Positions 35,804 through 48,878 of a stretch of DNA of 64,000 nt are shown piece after piece. Positions within the stretch are counted from its first letter, which is position 1. Each line of letters opens with the position of its first letter. Source of the DNA: Rhytidiadelphus loreus (taxonomy: Eukaryota > Streptophyta > Bryopsida > Hypnales > Hylocomiaceae); contig OX344761.1 of NCBI GenBank assembly GCA_947034895.1, forward strand, positions 32,686,863-32,750,862. The letters run 5' to 3'. The translations under genes were made by a program, and so were the position numbers. The notes beneath the pieces are model-generated. The model did no database searches, was not told where the DNA came from, and saw only the letters and a list, made by a program, of their open reading frames with translations.

Positions 35804-35977
35804 TTAACCCTTGAACACCAAGTCGGTCACTTTGGAAATCATCTATTTTGTCACTGTAGATGATCTTCCCTTTCCACACAAATTCTAGAAGATGAATAAT
35901 TGCATTTCTGTCCTACAAGGAGAGATTCTTTGTCTTTCATCGGCCGAAAAACATCCTCCACATTGTTTATGGGTTAA
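35804..35977 (-). mobile_element. TTAA-bounded mini-element family D, copy 2 (174 bp, inverted)
   Basis: TTAACCCTTGAACACCAAG at the left, ACATTGTTTATGGGTTAA at the right. Its reverse complement carries GGAGGATGTTTTTCGGCCG and GACAAAGAATCTCTCC, matching 15048-15164, and contains about 57 bp more in the middle. Confidence 0.78.
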
Positions 35978-36668
35978 GGCATCACTTGGGAAAAATTGCT
36001 ACAACTGAAGTGATGAATCAAAACATGCCTTTGAATAGAGCCAGTGAGTCTAAGAATGATTCACTATATGTTTTCATTCAATTCACTCCCCATTGTAAAT
36101 CAAAATTTATTGAAATCCATTCATTGCACTTGTATTCTAGCCTCAAAAAATTCAGAACTTTATTATGAGCAAATTATTATTAGCAAAGACCACACATAAT
36201 AGTGGACCCATGTCACCTGCTCAATAACCCAAAACCACGCACATGGGATGCCAGTTTCTCACTACACAAAGTCACTTCCATTTCTACATTCCTTTGCAGT
36301 TCGCACTAATTCTGGCACAATTCTAGCACTTCTGTAGGGGCGGGGCGGTTCTTAATGCCTGAGCGGTTTTAGAGCCTTCCCCTGTAGTGAGTTTCCACAC
36401 TGCCATTCAAGCTTGGAGCAACTGAACTAAATTTGCAATCATCATTAAAAACAAAATTAAGTTACAAAATTGGAACCAATTTGTACTCCAGGCTTTGAGT
36501 CCCGAAATAAGGTACCATTCAAATGACCCAATTGATCAAGCATTTAAGAAGCTTTCTAAAAGTATCCTGCAAAGTACGGTATTGAAATTCAATTTCAACA
36601 GCTTCAGTCTGCATGTCAGACGAGAAGCTGGAGCTGAATCAATCACTCACCTAACTTAGTCAGAGAAG

Positions 36669-39600
36669 TTACAGGGTCTCTCCAGGAGGCAACTCCGCCA
36701 GCTTGGGAGGCATGCCAAGAACACGTTCCATGTCATATCGCACTTCAATATTTCTAATGCTGTAGCCCACTACCATTAGCCAGTAGAGTATCCTTGCCAA
36801 CTCAGTTGCCGTAGTTTGTGTTGCTGCCCTCTGCTCAAATAAATACATACATACATACATACATACACGTTGATAGCATGAGATAACGAAATCTGAACAT
36901 GAAACGGAGTCAAAAAATGCTGTGGGGTAATTCTTCCCTCGGCAATTACCGAGGATTGGTTGCTAAGAAATTTGTAAACCAATAACAACACTCATGAAAA
37001 GGAAACAACTGGAACTGGTGAGTGCAAACAAATGCAAACGGATGTCATTGCAATTCCTATGTTAGAAAGGGAAAAATAATACATCCCGAAATAAGTGTCC
37101 TAATTGGACTCATGTTTTTTTAGGTTGTTTTGAGTAGGTCATACGGAGGATTTTTTCAATCCAGTTTTATTTGGGTTGCGATGAACACATGCAATGTCCT
37201 TCATTGATTTTGGTGATATAAAATTTGGACCCCTCTTGAATTTATGCTTTTCACAATATGATCAATGAAATTGGTAGCAAAAAATTTCAGCAACACTGCG
37301 GACACTTGCAGGACTGAGGGAATATCAAGTTCAGGCAGATCATTAATCATGTTCGTTTCTTTAGTGAAAAATCAGCAAGACAAGAGAAATTGTCGAACCT
37401 TCAGCTGGGAAGGCTCAGCAGCCCCAATCAGGCGACCTACAAAAGTATTCATCGCCTCAAGAGCATCTTCTCCAGCACTAGTTGTCAGCTCCTGAACGGA
37501 CGAACAAGATAAGAAGAAGAATCAGTCATTTACGTAAACTTTCCGTGCCAATAATAATTCCCAACTGATTGGTTCTACATGTTCAGAAACAAGCTCTACA
37601 TACAATTCAAATTACACTTTCAGGATCATTAAAACAATGAGAGAACACGCATGAATATAGATTCACCTGCAGGTTCTGAGGCTGCAAAGACTTCAGGTAC
37701 TCCAAGAGCTCATTTTTACCCCGCCCTCTTAGTTCCAGTTGTTTCTTAAGCTCCTCGACTTCGGCTTCAAGCAACTCGATGTACTCAACTGCATCAACCC
37801 GTTCTGGAATCTCTTCATCTTTACGCCATCTCACTACGTCTCCACTCACAGATGATTTTTGAGTTCCCGGAGCATATCTGGAGTCAGACTAACAAAACAG
37901 GTAAATGAGTTGATACAAAGCCAGAAAAGTATTTGGATGAGTATTTGGATGAGTTTCCTGATGCGGTTTGGAAAAAGAACTCACAGTGGCATTGCTTGGG
38001 ACGGGAAGAGCTGCCTGGGTCATGCTCTGTTGCAATTCGAGTCGATACTGAGCGTTCCTGAACATGTATCCGGTCATCATCACGCTGTACATAAGCTGCG
38101 CCAGGTTTTCAGCTATCTGCGAAATTCAAAACCTCTGCTCTTAGTACCATACCAACTTCGCACGCATGTAAATACAAGACAGTGAAAATTCGTGACATTA
38201 GCTCATTCCCAACAGGCGGATATATTTACATCCAACAGGGCTTTTGCAAAGTGAATAACAATACTTGACAACCAGTACTACTTGCAACCTGCTGTAGAAA
38301 CGTTTTTTTCAGGAGAATTCCAGGGCTCAAATAAATTGTCGAACTATTTGTGCGATCTGCTGCTGGAAAATATGATTATAACCCTCATCAAGTATGAAAC
38401 ACAAGTAGGTCAGTTAATACTACATAAATGCACAAATAGGCAAGGATGGTCGTAGAGCGAGCTTAACAGTAGAAACATGGATGTCAAAAAATTGTGGTGG
38501 GAGAGTGCCCAGCATATTAGTCACCGTTTGTCGCATGGCTTCTACTACCTGCCAGTAAATCATAGAAACATGAATTTCGACTGTTTTCTCTCAAAGCGCA
38601 ATAACAAAATAATAAGCAGTAATGTGGGAATACTCATTTTCATCACTGTACCTGAATCCATTAGAAATTATAAGTAAAGTGAAGTGAAATCGGCATTTGC
38701 AGAAAAGGCCTCCACCAATCAGAACCATCACCAACCTTAGCTGAAGGTTTAGATTTCAATTGCAAACAGAAATAAAATTTCACCTTTGGACAACAGAAAT
38801 GGACATCCTAAAATTTCAGGTTTGAAAATTCATAAAAACTACACTCTTTAGTACAAAATATATAATCTTTTTTCAAAATTTTCCTGAACAAGAAAATTGA
38901 CATTCTGAACATTCTTCCCCTCCATATACGCTGAAAGTGCCAGAAATGGGTGTTTCCACCTCACACTGGACCTGCAATTCCCTCAATTCAAAAACCCTAA
39001 CGATACCACGAGCACGAGAAAAACCCCAAACCCCCCCAAACCAACCTGCGTGGGAGCTTTCTGAACGAAGCGCTCCATATATTCAGGCTGCACGTTCTTG
39101 ACATACTCTTGCAGCATATCTCTCCGGCTTTTGTACTGCAATTCTCCCACCATTCAAAATCAAATCCCACAATTACCAAAATGAAGGCTCCACATCAATC
39201 CTAACCTCAAAATTCCATCACAAATTCCAGCACCTCAAACCCCACACACCCCAAAACGAAGGCTCCATATGAACCTAACCTCAAATTCATCAAAAATTCC
39301 CACGATTCACCCCTCTCCCAAATCTACCCCACCCAACAATTCAATCCCCTCTGCCACCATTTCCCTCAAAAATTCGCCCCCCATTTTGAAAACCCAAAAC
39401 CCCAATTGAACCCCAATCGAGGCCGCGAATACTCACACCCGAATCCACGGCCGCGGCCGCGCTCTCCAGCGACGAAATCTGCTTCTCCGTCGCGTCCTCG
39501 TCGTCGTTCACTTCATCGTCAGTACTCTCATCGTCACTGCCTTCGACCACGGCGCACAAAACCCTGGCCCGTCTCTTGTTAACAACAGGCAACCTCAGTG

Positions 39601-39760
39601 AGCCGCAAGATGAGACTAAACTGCCTCGTCGTCGGTTGAAAAAGATGCTGGAGCGAAAGGAGAAGGTGGAAGGAGGGTGCGGCGATGGCAGGGACGAGGG
39701 GGGGAGGGGGTGCAAGCCATGCGCCTGCACGGCCATGGCTTGCGAGAGCGCCATCGCCAT
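36669..39760 (-). CDS. Plastid-targeted DUF760 family protein
   Basis: Seven minus-strand exons join in phase 0: 39760-39437, 39135-39046, 38548-38468, 38116-37985, 37888-37667, 37491-37399, 36830-36669, giving 367 residues. The first about 70 residues (MAMALSQAMAVQAHG...) are Ser/Pro/Arg-rich, like a chloroplast transit peptide. An acidic stretch follows (DDESTDDEVNDDEDA). The DUF760 signature is then YKSRRDMLQEYVKNVQPEYM, VVEAMRQTVTNMLGTLPPQF, LAQLMYSVMMTGYMFRNAQY and a final RILYWLMVVGYSIRNIEVRY. A Glu/Leu-rich coiled coil (about 240-265, ELLEAEVEELKKQLEL) lies between. Arabidopsis relatives are chloroplast proteins, some annotated 'seed maturation-like'; molecular function is not established. 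I chose the ATG at 39760 over one at 39820, because the earlier one would place a hydrophobic non-transit-like stretch first. Confidence 0.9.
36838..36867. repeat. (ACAT)n microsatellite
   Basis: About seven uninterrupted ACAT units directly upstream of the last DUF760 exon, inside the intron. Confidence 0.9.
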
Positions 39761-42606
39761 CGCCGCTAACTTCACACGTCCTCGGACAAACAAAACACAC
39801 AAACACCAAAACAAACACACGAGGAAGAGGAAGTTGGGTCACAAACAAACAAATTCACAAACAACTGAAGCAGATAACGTTGGTCACGGACAAATAGACA
39901 AACAAATTTGCATCCAAATTATAAACAAAACGGTTGATGTAAGTTACAAATGAGGAATTTGTTGGAGAGGAACTTCACCACCCCAAAATCAGCACACTAA
40001 TAAGAAAACTATGACGTTATGTAATAGTGGCCTACATTTAGGTGCATCAAACATACAACAACCATTAAAAATATTTCTAAACTTGAATGTACACCACCAT
40101 TAGAATTTTGTCCACAATGGACTTCCTCCCATTTATTCTGCAATGGAGGTAATTTACCTTATATAGTGTTGCTTTTGGATGCACTATTGGTTTTGAGTGT
40201 ATTGACTATAGATAAGCAAGTGGTGGCTTTGCACAAATGAAATGAAACACACTACTATAAAAAAAAAAGTTTGTGGCTATTGAAAATTTGAGGAATGAGG
40301 TTTATGTGGTGGGGTTTTACGAAAGAGAGAATTTTGTAGCAAATGAAAAAAAATTGTGGGTTTTTTTGTGGGTTTTTTTTAAAGGAGTGAAGGGGGTTTG
40401 GTGGGGTGTTCATTTTGTGGGCTTTGCAGGGGTTTGGCCAATCATGTGTCTCCATGAATGGACCTCCACTTGGCAGACTTTGTTTGGATAAAGGGAAGAT
40501 GTTCAGTTTGATGTCGGTCGGTCGGTCGGTCTGGGGGAGTGGTGTCACCGCTTCAATGATGGATGTTTGTATGTGGCCCCCCAGGGATTTTAATTTCAAT
40601 TGTGGCTAAGGTACACTGATTTATACAGTAATGGTGATATTTAGTGTTTACCTACCACACTAATTGATTTCACTCTTAGAAGGATTGGGAGAGCCCAAAT
40701 TTTAGAACATAATATGGTGGGGGGGGGTGGATTTCTTTTTTTGTATTTTTTACATAAAAGGTACATGATTTTGAGGTAGCATATATCAATGCAACATTGT
40801 TTACCAACAAGGTAGGGGCCTTTTGTAGCCTTCAAAAAAGAGCTTAGTCGACCTCTTTCCAATCACTTAAGTAATTCAATATATTTGTTGTATGGGTATG
40901 ATGAGGGGGAAAATTCCCTTGTTTATGAAATAGATTTCGGAGTGATTTCATATTTCTCTTACATTTTTTTACTCAAAAACAAAATTACCATGAACTTCTT
41001 TTGTGAAGATTCCATTGAATCTATTCTTGTTATATAGATCACCATACCTACAACCATAGGTTGATTACAAAATGCGACCATGTTTCAATGTAGGTGATAA
41101 TTGTGGTTTCCAATGTAAATCTTGTGATCATTGTATGTTTTCAATGAACACCTCTCTAACATTTGTACTACGTGAATTGTCACTTAACTAAATAAGTTGT
41201 CACCTACACCACAACTAATTGGAAATATGGCAACCTCACTAGTGAAAATGAATAACTAATTGGAAAGAGGTCAGCTACCTTAGAAAACAAAATTGTCTTA
41301 TTGATGGCTCCTCAACCAATTCCAATCCTTGAATTAACTCATATTATGTACCTCCTAGGTATTTAGGAAATTGAAAAAATACCTACCTTTCTAGCATCGA
41401 GAGGACCATTGGCAACTTGCTTATACAATGTTATGTAGTAGTGAAAAAAAATTGGATTTAGTTTGAACTAAATCCAATGAAATATGACACTCCCAATTGA
41501 GATCATTGATTGCACAATGATCTCAAAAGTTTCAAAATGATTAGATATTCCACATGAATAGTGTTGTATTACAACATGATAAGGCTTGGGTGTTAAAATT
41601 ATATCTAAATGAAATTTGCTAATTGTTGAATTGTCAATTTATTGGTATATGACTTATCATATTTTATTACCTTGTTTTGTATTCTAGGAGTCAAACATGG
41701 GTACTAAGTATATGGATCTCCACATCTCTATAAGGATTAAGGAAGCTACAATTTTTTACTCTTCATGAATATTTTTATCAAAATCATAGATATCAATACT
41801 ATCATATTTGGTGGTCAGTTTCAACATTCTTGAGTGAACAATAAATCACAATTTGTAATTGTGATTTGATAGATGCTTAAAAATAGAAAATCCATTTTTT
41901 ATCCATATATAATTTTTTATTTGAAAATATTTTATCCCAGAAATTACAACATTTGTTTTGAACCCCTAAAAGCCCCATGCCTTTTTTCTTGCCAAAAAAC
42001 ACTCAAAACTACCATTTCTATAGCAAAGAGTAAAATAATTTGAATTTTTTTATTTTTCTTTCACATCTAACCGTAGGATCCTACACCTAACTAGTATGAA
42101 AATATGTAGGAAAAATTTCAGAGTTTTCAACTGCACAAATTGCAAAGAATTTTCATTTAAAGTGAAAAAAACAAGTTTTTCATCACATTGCAGGACTATA
42201 TTATTTGATTTTGAACCTTCTTAACTTAAATTTTTTGCACTACAAAGTTTTGAGCTTTAAATTTTTATGGTGGAGAATTGAATTGAGATTTTAGAAGAAG
42301 AAAAAAAAAATTTAAGTTAATTTTATTCCTTAAAAATTATTAACTAGAAGTAGGTATGAGATAGAAGGAAAATCTAAAATATTAATATCTTTAAGATGGA
42401 ATTAAAATGCACTGATCCCAATGGTGAGATTGTTCTAGAAAACAAACAAAATCATGTGGAACTTTTTTTTTAAATTGTAAAGATTGCGTTCAAAAATGAA
42501 TCCTACAAGTTATTTTTTCAAGAAGATGCTCTAATTGCCTGAAAAATAAGATTGTTCATAACTTTCTCATAACCAATCCAAATGGAATGAATCAAAGCTT
42601 TCTATT
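39761..42606. other. DUF760 upstream region and AT-rich spacer
   Basis: The first about 150 bp is probably the DUF760 promoter and 5' leader (minus strand). A (GTCG)n run occurs at 40517-40530. At 41960 GAACCCCTAAAAGCCCC resembles a TTAA-type element left end, but no right partner was found. No gene recognised. Confidence 0.45.
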
Positions 42607-43598
42607 TACAGTCAGGTCCAGCTCAATTACGAATTCCTGCATTCACAGGGGAAAAAAACATGATTTGCTTCCAACTTTGACGCTCTCCTAAGGGCTGAAT
42701 TTTTTTTTTTTTTCATGAATTTTTTTTCACAAGATCCTCTTTATTCTAATAACTTATGTGCCAAATTTCAAGTCCAAATGATTTATACAAAAGAAGATAT
42801 TCAAACATGTACCAACATGTGTAGTTAAAAAAAAATTCGTTATCATCAACTTTGACACCCTCCCAAAAATTGAAAAAAAAAGTTTCGGCCATGAAATTTT
42901 TGGTGTGAGATCATCTTAGTGTTAATAACTAATGTGCCAAATTTCAAGTTCAAAATTTTTTCTCACAAAGAGTAGTTCAAACTCTACCAACATGTGTAGT
43001 TATGAATTTTTTTTCTAGAACAACACATGTTGGTAGATTTTGAATATATTTTTTTTGGTAAATCATTTGGCCTTGAAATTTGTCACATATATTATCAACA
43101 TAGAGCTTATCTCATGACAAAAATTCCATGGTAAATAAACAATTTTTCTGCCCTTGGCAGGGTGTCAAAGTTGGGCCGTAGTGAAATAGTTTCTCAGGGC
43201 TACAGTTGTCAGTTGGTAGAATTCAAATATCTCTTTGTGGGAAAATCTTTTGAACTTGAAAATTGGCAAATGTGTTATAAATATATAACTGATCTCACAC
43301 CAAAAATTTCATGACCAAAACTTTTTTTTTCAATTTTTGGGAGGGTGTCAAAGTTGATGGTAGTGGAAAAAAAAATTAACTACACATGTTGGTACATGTT
43401 TGAATATCTTCTTTTGTATAAATCATTTGGACTTGAAATTTGGCACATACGTTATTAAAATAAAGAGGATCTTGTGGAAAAAAATTCGTGAAATAAAAAT
43501 AATTTTTCAACCCTCGGGAGGGCGTCAAAGTTGGAAGCAAATCATGTTTTTTCTCCTTGTGAATGCAGGAATTCGTAATTGAGCTGGACCTGACTGTA
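42607..43598. repeat. Long hairpin built from about 170-bp tandem units
   Basis: TACAGTCAGGTCCAGCTC at 42607 faces GAGCTGGACCTGACTGTA ending at 43598, and the arms pair through about 450 bp each, with centre near 43102. Each arm is a series of related about 170-bp units marked by CAACTTTGAC(G/A)C.CTCC and CCAACATGTGTAGTT, or their complements. I count two units in the left arm, two facing them in the right arm, and a fifth in the loop region at about 43018-43195. No ORF. Confidence 0.85.
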
Positions 43599-43799
43599 CA
43601 CAAAAATATATCTATGAGAAGAAAAAAAGGAAAAGAAAATTTAATTCAAATTTTTGAATTTTTTTTTGTTGCCTCCTCTGTCCTATGCTTTTAGCTTACT
43701 TGGATATAACTTTTGTTCCCAAGTACTAGTTGAAAAAAAATGATATTCCCATGAAGCTAATCAACTTTTCTATCTTCAAAAAACGTTTCAAAAAATCAA

Positions 43800-43943
43800 G
43801 ACAATCAATGGATGTTATATTGTCCAGATGTTATATTAAACGTGATTATTGACAAAAAAACACAAGTTGTTTTTTCTCATGTCACCTAAAATCCGTCTGG
43901 AAGACTTACAAAACGTCACCTAAAATGCAGGTTTCTTATAGTG
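43800..43943 (-). mobile_element. Right end of a CACTA-like element
   Basis: Ends GCAGGTTTCTTATAGTG at 43943, the inverse of CACTATAAGAAACCTGC, close to the termini of the complete CACTA MITE at 20227. Two GTCACCTAAAAT repeats lie just inside (about 43879 and 43916), like subterminal motifs. The matching left end was not found, so the extent, and whether it includes the hairpin at 42607-43598, is open. Confidence 0.5.
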
Positions 43944-46900
43944 AAAGGGTTATTTTAAAGATTTCTATTTCAAAACTAATCCACTCAAGGGGTTTGGAGC
44001 CATTGAAAAGATTCAAATATATCATGCAAATGCTTTTGTGTATAAGTTGAAGACTATTTCTAAGGGAATTATTCCAATGCATAGAGGGCTAAGGGAAATT
44101 CCCAAGGAAATAGCCTTCATTCAATGTAAGGACTAGCCAACACAATTCTCAAATTTTCATTCAAAACTTAGGATTGTGAATTGTGAAAATTTCCTTTCGT
44201 TTTGTTCTTTTAGAATTTGCAACTTGCGAGAGGGATTTTTTTTATAATCCTATCAAAGGAGGTCTTTTTGATGGTGAAAATCCAAAATGGTTAAAGTTGT
44301 TGATTTAATAATTGTGATAAAGAAAATTCAAGCTTGTACTCATATTAAGACTTTGAGTTTTGAAGATTTTGGACAAATAGAACCTCTGGTTAAACATACT
44401 AGAAATTCAAGAAGACAAAGATGAGAACCTTAACCTCAATGAACTCAAGAGAATTGTGATTTTGAAAATTGATTGGTATCCCCTCAAAAGAGGCACGCAA
44501 AACCATCTTTGCTTGTATTTTGACTTATTTACCTATGTTGTCAATGTCAATATAAAAAATTGATCCTCTCCAACGATGTCGATCCTAATTTTTTTTCAAT
44601 AGTCAAGGTTGATCAACACTACAATAAGGGATTAATTCCCCCAATGACATTTATATATGGTTGTTGTTGATCAACACCCTGATGAGAGACAATCTCAACA
44701 AAACTATGAATGTCTTAGATTTTACAACTTCATAGGTTTTATTACATGATTTTAATAGAAACTTTTAATAAATATTTCTATTTGATAATTAAATCCTTGA
44801 TAAAACATTGAACTTGGAATGTTTTTGTTCTTATTCATATTGGAGTGAGTATGGCATGTTGATGTCTTTCTTGTTTTTTCCAACTTTGAGTCATTTTTCT
44901 TGCATTTTTGTAGTAGTGGCAATGGCAATAGTAATTATTTCTATACTTTTCTTGTATGTTTATTGTTGTAAGAATCAACTATCTTGAAATGCAACAATGA
45001 CCATGTTCTTTCACTTTTTTGTGGTTAAAAGGATTCAGTCCTTTGGATTGAAAATGCAATATTTTGGATAATGAATTCATTGTGGTATATACTAAATAGG
45101 GTTTGAAAAATGGCACCTACCATGTCTTAGAAAATAAAAGCAACAACTTATAAAGGAAAAAAAAGATTCAAAGTTCACCAACATTATTGTGCAATTAAAT
45201 TTTGTTGTTGTTGAAAGAAAATAAATTTTTGCTCTTGAATATATTAGAAAAAAGAATGCACAAAAGTGAACAATAGTAAAAAAAATTGATATGAAAAAAA
45301 ATCCAAGGAAAAAGCTCCTATACATCCCAAAGAATTGGATGTTAGTGTAAACATTTGTGTGGGGAGCTCTAACATTCTCAATCAATTTTTGAAAAAAATT
45401 CAAGAATTCATTGAAAAAAATGTATACCTAGACTTTGCTCTAGTGAAAGAGGTTGAGCTCTTTTGAGGTTGTACATACAAATGGTGTGCCACATTTTGGC
45501 ATCCTCACTATACATGGTGATCATACACATCAAAATGTGTCTCAGATGGAACAATGGTCAGAATGTTTGTTCTAGTAGGGCACCACATTTTAACTACAAC
45601 ATTCTACAACACTAGTTTGTAGTCATTCATTGGAAGATTTGTGAAGCATGATACTCCGCTTGCAAGAAACAAAATCATCTTGATTTAAAAACCTCATTAA
45701 GAAGCCTGTGATGTTTTGCAAGTATAAACTATGAAGAAACAATTGGGAAATACTCTTTTCAGCACCTTCTTGCCAATGTTGTAGTCCAGACCATACATCC
45801 CCTCACTTCTTAGGTTTGTCAATTTGCCAAAGAAGGATGGAATACACCAAGACCTCAACACTTTAGAAATGTATGCATAGTGAATCCAAATATTGTTGAC
45901 ATGGATCAAATATTTTTTTGAGAATTTGAGTACATGAATCTAGATTCCCACTTAGAATATTTGGGTTGGCTTGTCTACAGTAAACTTGGAGGAGGTATAA
46001 GAAGGTGTAAAGTATGTTTATTTAGTTGAAGGAAATGTTCTGAGAGATGAAGGGCGAGACTAAAATGATGTAATTATTATTGGGGTGGTTGCAAGAAAGA
46101 CCAGTTGTTTTTTGGAGCGTTTTGCACAATACTCACGATTTTTTGGGGAGTACTTTCAAATTAGAAAAAACAATTTAAAAAAATATATCCAATGTATACA
46201 CTTGTAAGAAGAAGGTATCCTAGGAAGGAAAATCATAGAAATTTTTCCTAAGTAGGAGAACTAGAAAAGTGAAAAATCTCAAGAAAATAGGTACCTTGAC
46301 GTTTTAATTTGTAAAAAATAGGAAAAACAATTTTTAAAGAAACTAAAAATTAGACATTTTGGTGTAATTTGTAAAAAATAGGGATTTTTTTTAAGAAACT
46401 AAAAATTGGGCATTTGGAAGAACTTTATGATGAAGAGATTTCACCAAAAGAATGATCACAAAACCATCTTCAATGTTAAGAAGTGTGCGTGCAAGGGAGC
46501 CCTAATAGCATATATGCGGAGGACATAATTTTTTATTTAAATTCCTTAAATAGGCACATGCGCGCCTAGTGTAAGAATAGACTATAAAAATTTCAGCTCT
46601 AGATCATTAATTTTGGATATTTTCTAGTACAAAAATCCTAAACCTCAAAGTGTGATAAAATAACAAAATTGACTTTTAAATATAAAATGATTTTTTTAAT
46701 TTCTAAAAAATAATGGATATGATAACACTCAAGTTAATCACCTTTAATAATAATTTCAAGTTCATTGGGTTCTACTGTCAAAAGTTCTAGCAAAAACAAC
46801 TCTTTCCTTTTGAATGTAATGCAAAATAGGATAGTTTTTTCTTGCAATCAACCATCAATGGCAGTTAGGAATTCAAAATGTGGTTGTACCTTATGCAAAG

Positions 46901-47904
46901 TTGTATGAGACTAGTATGGACACTTGTCTTCAAACCATACACATTCTAGTGTTTTACAGTGACCACGACTTGGCCAACAATTTTCTAGCGTAGTTTTGAG
47001 AATTGAAACATTTATGACTTTTCTTTTTGTAGGATTTTGAAACAACTATGGGGTTTTTTAACAACAAATATTCTTCAATTCAAATGCTCTTTTGACAGAT
47101 GTTTTCACAGTAATCTGCAATCATTGACCAAAATTTAGCCCCTTCCATATATTTCTTTTAGAAAATGTAATCTTAATGTAATATATTAAATTTTGATTGA
47201 CCGTAAGGTGGTGGCAGTAAGATTCAATGATTCTATTCTAGAAGTTGTATGGGTGTAGAGTATAGGAGGAGTTGAACCAAGAATGAAGTAGTTGTTGAAG
47301 TAATTGCTTTAAATGTTGTTCTTCAAATGAAAAAATGACAAGTGTATTTGATTTCTAATTGATGTTGAGATTCCACAATTTAAAAGTGTGCCACTATTCC
47401 TCCAAAGAGGCAATTGATACCTATACTAGCTTAAATTAATTTGGCAAAAATGAGTCAGATTGCACCATTTAAATATACCTAGGAAAATAGAGTATGGAAA
47501 AAGAAAAGAAAAGAAATTTGTTCACCAAGTGCCAAAGGGTCATTAGGATTGTGGAGCCACAAGTCACTCACGTGACATCCCCATGTCATCACCATTTCAT
47601 TTGCATGCCACCTAATTTTGTAAAATCACCACAAATCTTATACAATACTTTCTCTATTGCCAAAGCAATATTGTAGGGCTTAGGATTTTTGTCTGAAAGA
47701 ACTACTTCATAGATGCCTTCTTACTTGTTTGACATGGAGTCGCTAGCTAGTATATGCTTCTATTGAAGCCCACTACATTGCCAAACAAAGCTCCACTTCA
47801 CTAACCATTATCGCCTATATAATCCAAGAGTTTGTTATACTTTATTAGCATTGTGTATGCATTTGATATGGAATTTTTTTTATTTTTTATTTTTATTTAC
47901 TTGA
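43944..47904. other. AT-rich spacer without a gene
   Basis: No domain-bearing ORF on either strand. At 44629 CACTACAATAAGGG could be another CACTA terminus, but no partner is visible. Short direct repeats (GTAAAAAATAGG) occur at 46312 and 46371. Confidence 0.45.
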
Positions 47905-48878
47905 TTAATCCCTCACCGCCCAAGGGGCCCAAAAGTGTCCTCACAGAGTTTCAAGTCCAATTCAAAGTATTGTAATTTTTGCATCTGATGTCCAAATTCA
48001 ATAAAACTTGTTGGTAAATTTTTGCCTTCTCTTCTAGTTTGTGTGGTAAATTTTTAGATAAATCAAAGAGGTAATGATTTTTTGGAAGCCAATAAAAATT
48101 CAAAGGTTCAATTTGATTCACCAAAGTGCAATTCATAGTTGCAACTTCGAGGGCTTGTATCTCTTTCATCCAATATTAGATTTCAATCAAATTTTTTGGG
48201 TGTTATTACCCTTGAAGTTTAGTTATTGTGGTAAAATTTTCATGTCAATCCAAGTTGTTTTGAATGTTTGGAGCAATTCAAAATTCAAAATCTCGCCATT
48301 CTTGGACTACAATGAAATTTGGCAACTTGTATCTTCTTCATACAGTGTCTGTTTTTAACAAATGTTTTTGGGAAGTTGAACATACTAGTCTTGTTTGTGT
48401 GGCTAAAATTTCATATCAATACAAGAAGTTATGAATGACTAAAAAGCATTTTAGTAGAAGGAGGTTCAACCTCGTCTGTGTTTTTTGGAACTTTTCTTGC
48501 CTATTTCTTGATATTTGCAAGCTATTTTGCAAAGACATTGAGTCAATTGAATGATTTTTTTTCCACCAATGTGTTTGTATGCTGGTTTTGAATCACTTTA
48601 TACTTTACAGTTTTTTCATTTGATTAGGTTTAGAAATCAAATTTTGCCTCTAAATGTGTTTTTAGGAAAATTTCAGCATCCTTTTTTAACACTAAAACAT
48701 TATAATCTTGCAATCCATGCGGTCAAATGACTCCAAATTTGATCCACATCATCTACAACATGTTCACTACATTATTGTACGGTTGAGATCTGTATATCTT
48801 AGTGAAATTTAAATTTATATCACTTCAAAAGCAGTGATGTTTTTGAACTCAAAACGGCCTTGGACAGTGAGGGGTTAA
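47905..48878 (+). mobile_element. TTAA-bounded element family G (974 bp)
   Basis: Left end TTAATCCCTCACCGCCCAAGG, right end CCTTGGACAGTGAGGGGTTAA (each read from its first 20 or so bases). The inverted ends agree at all but three positions over 21 bp. The interior has only short ORFs. Termini are of the same TTAA-CCC piggyBac type as families B-F, with a different sequence inside. Confidence 0.82.

Noticed and set aside
36260..36389. CACTACA...TGTAGTG block as a second CACTA MITE
   Set aside because: The inner sequences of the two ends do not match beyond seven bases, and the flanking trinucleotides (TCT and AGT) are not a target duplication.
39579..39953. ORFs on both strands over the DUF760 first exon
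   Set aside because: Shadows of the transit-peptide-coding exon, whose splice structure and family match are clear.
41960..43943. One TTAA element spanning the hairpin array
   Set aside because: The left end reads TTGAACCCC without TTAA and no GGGGTTAA right end exists at a matching place.
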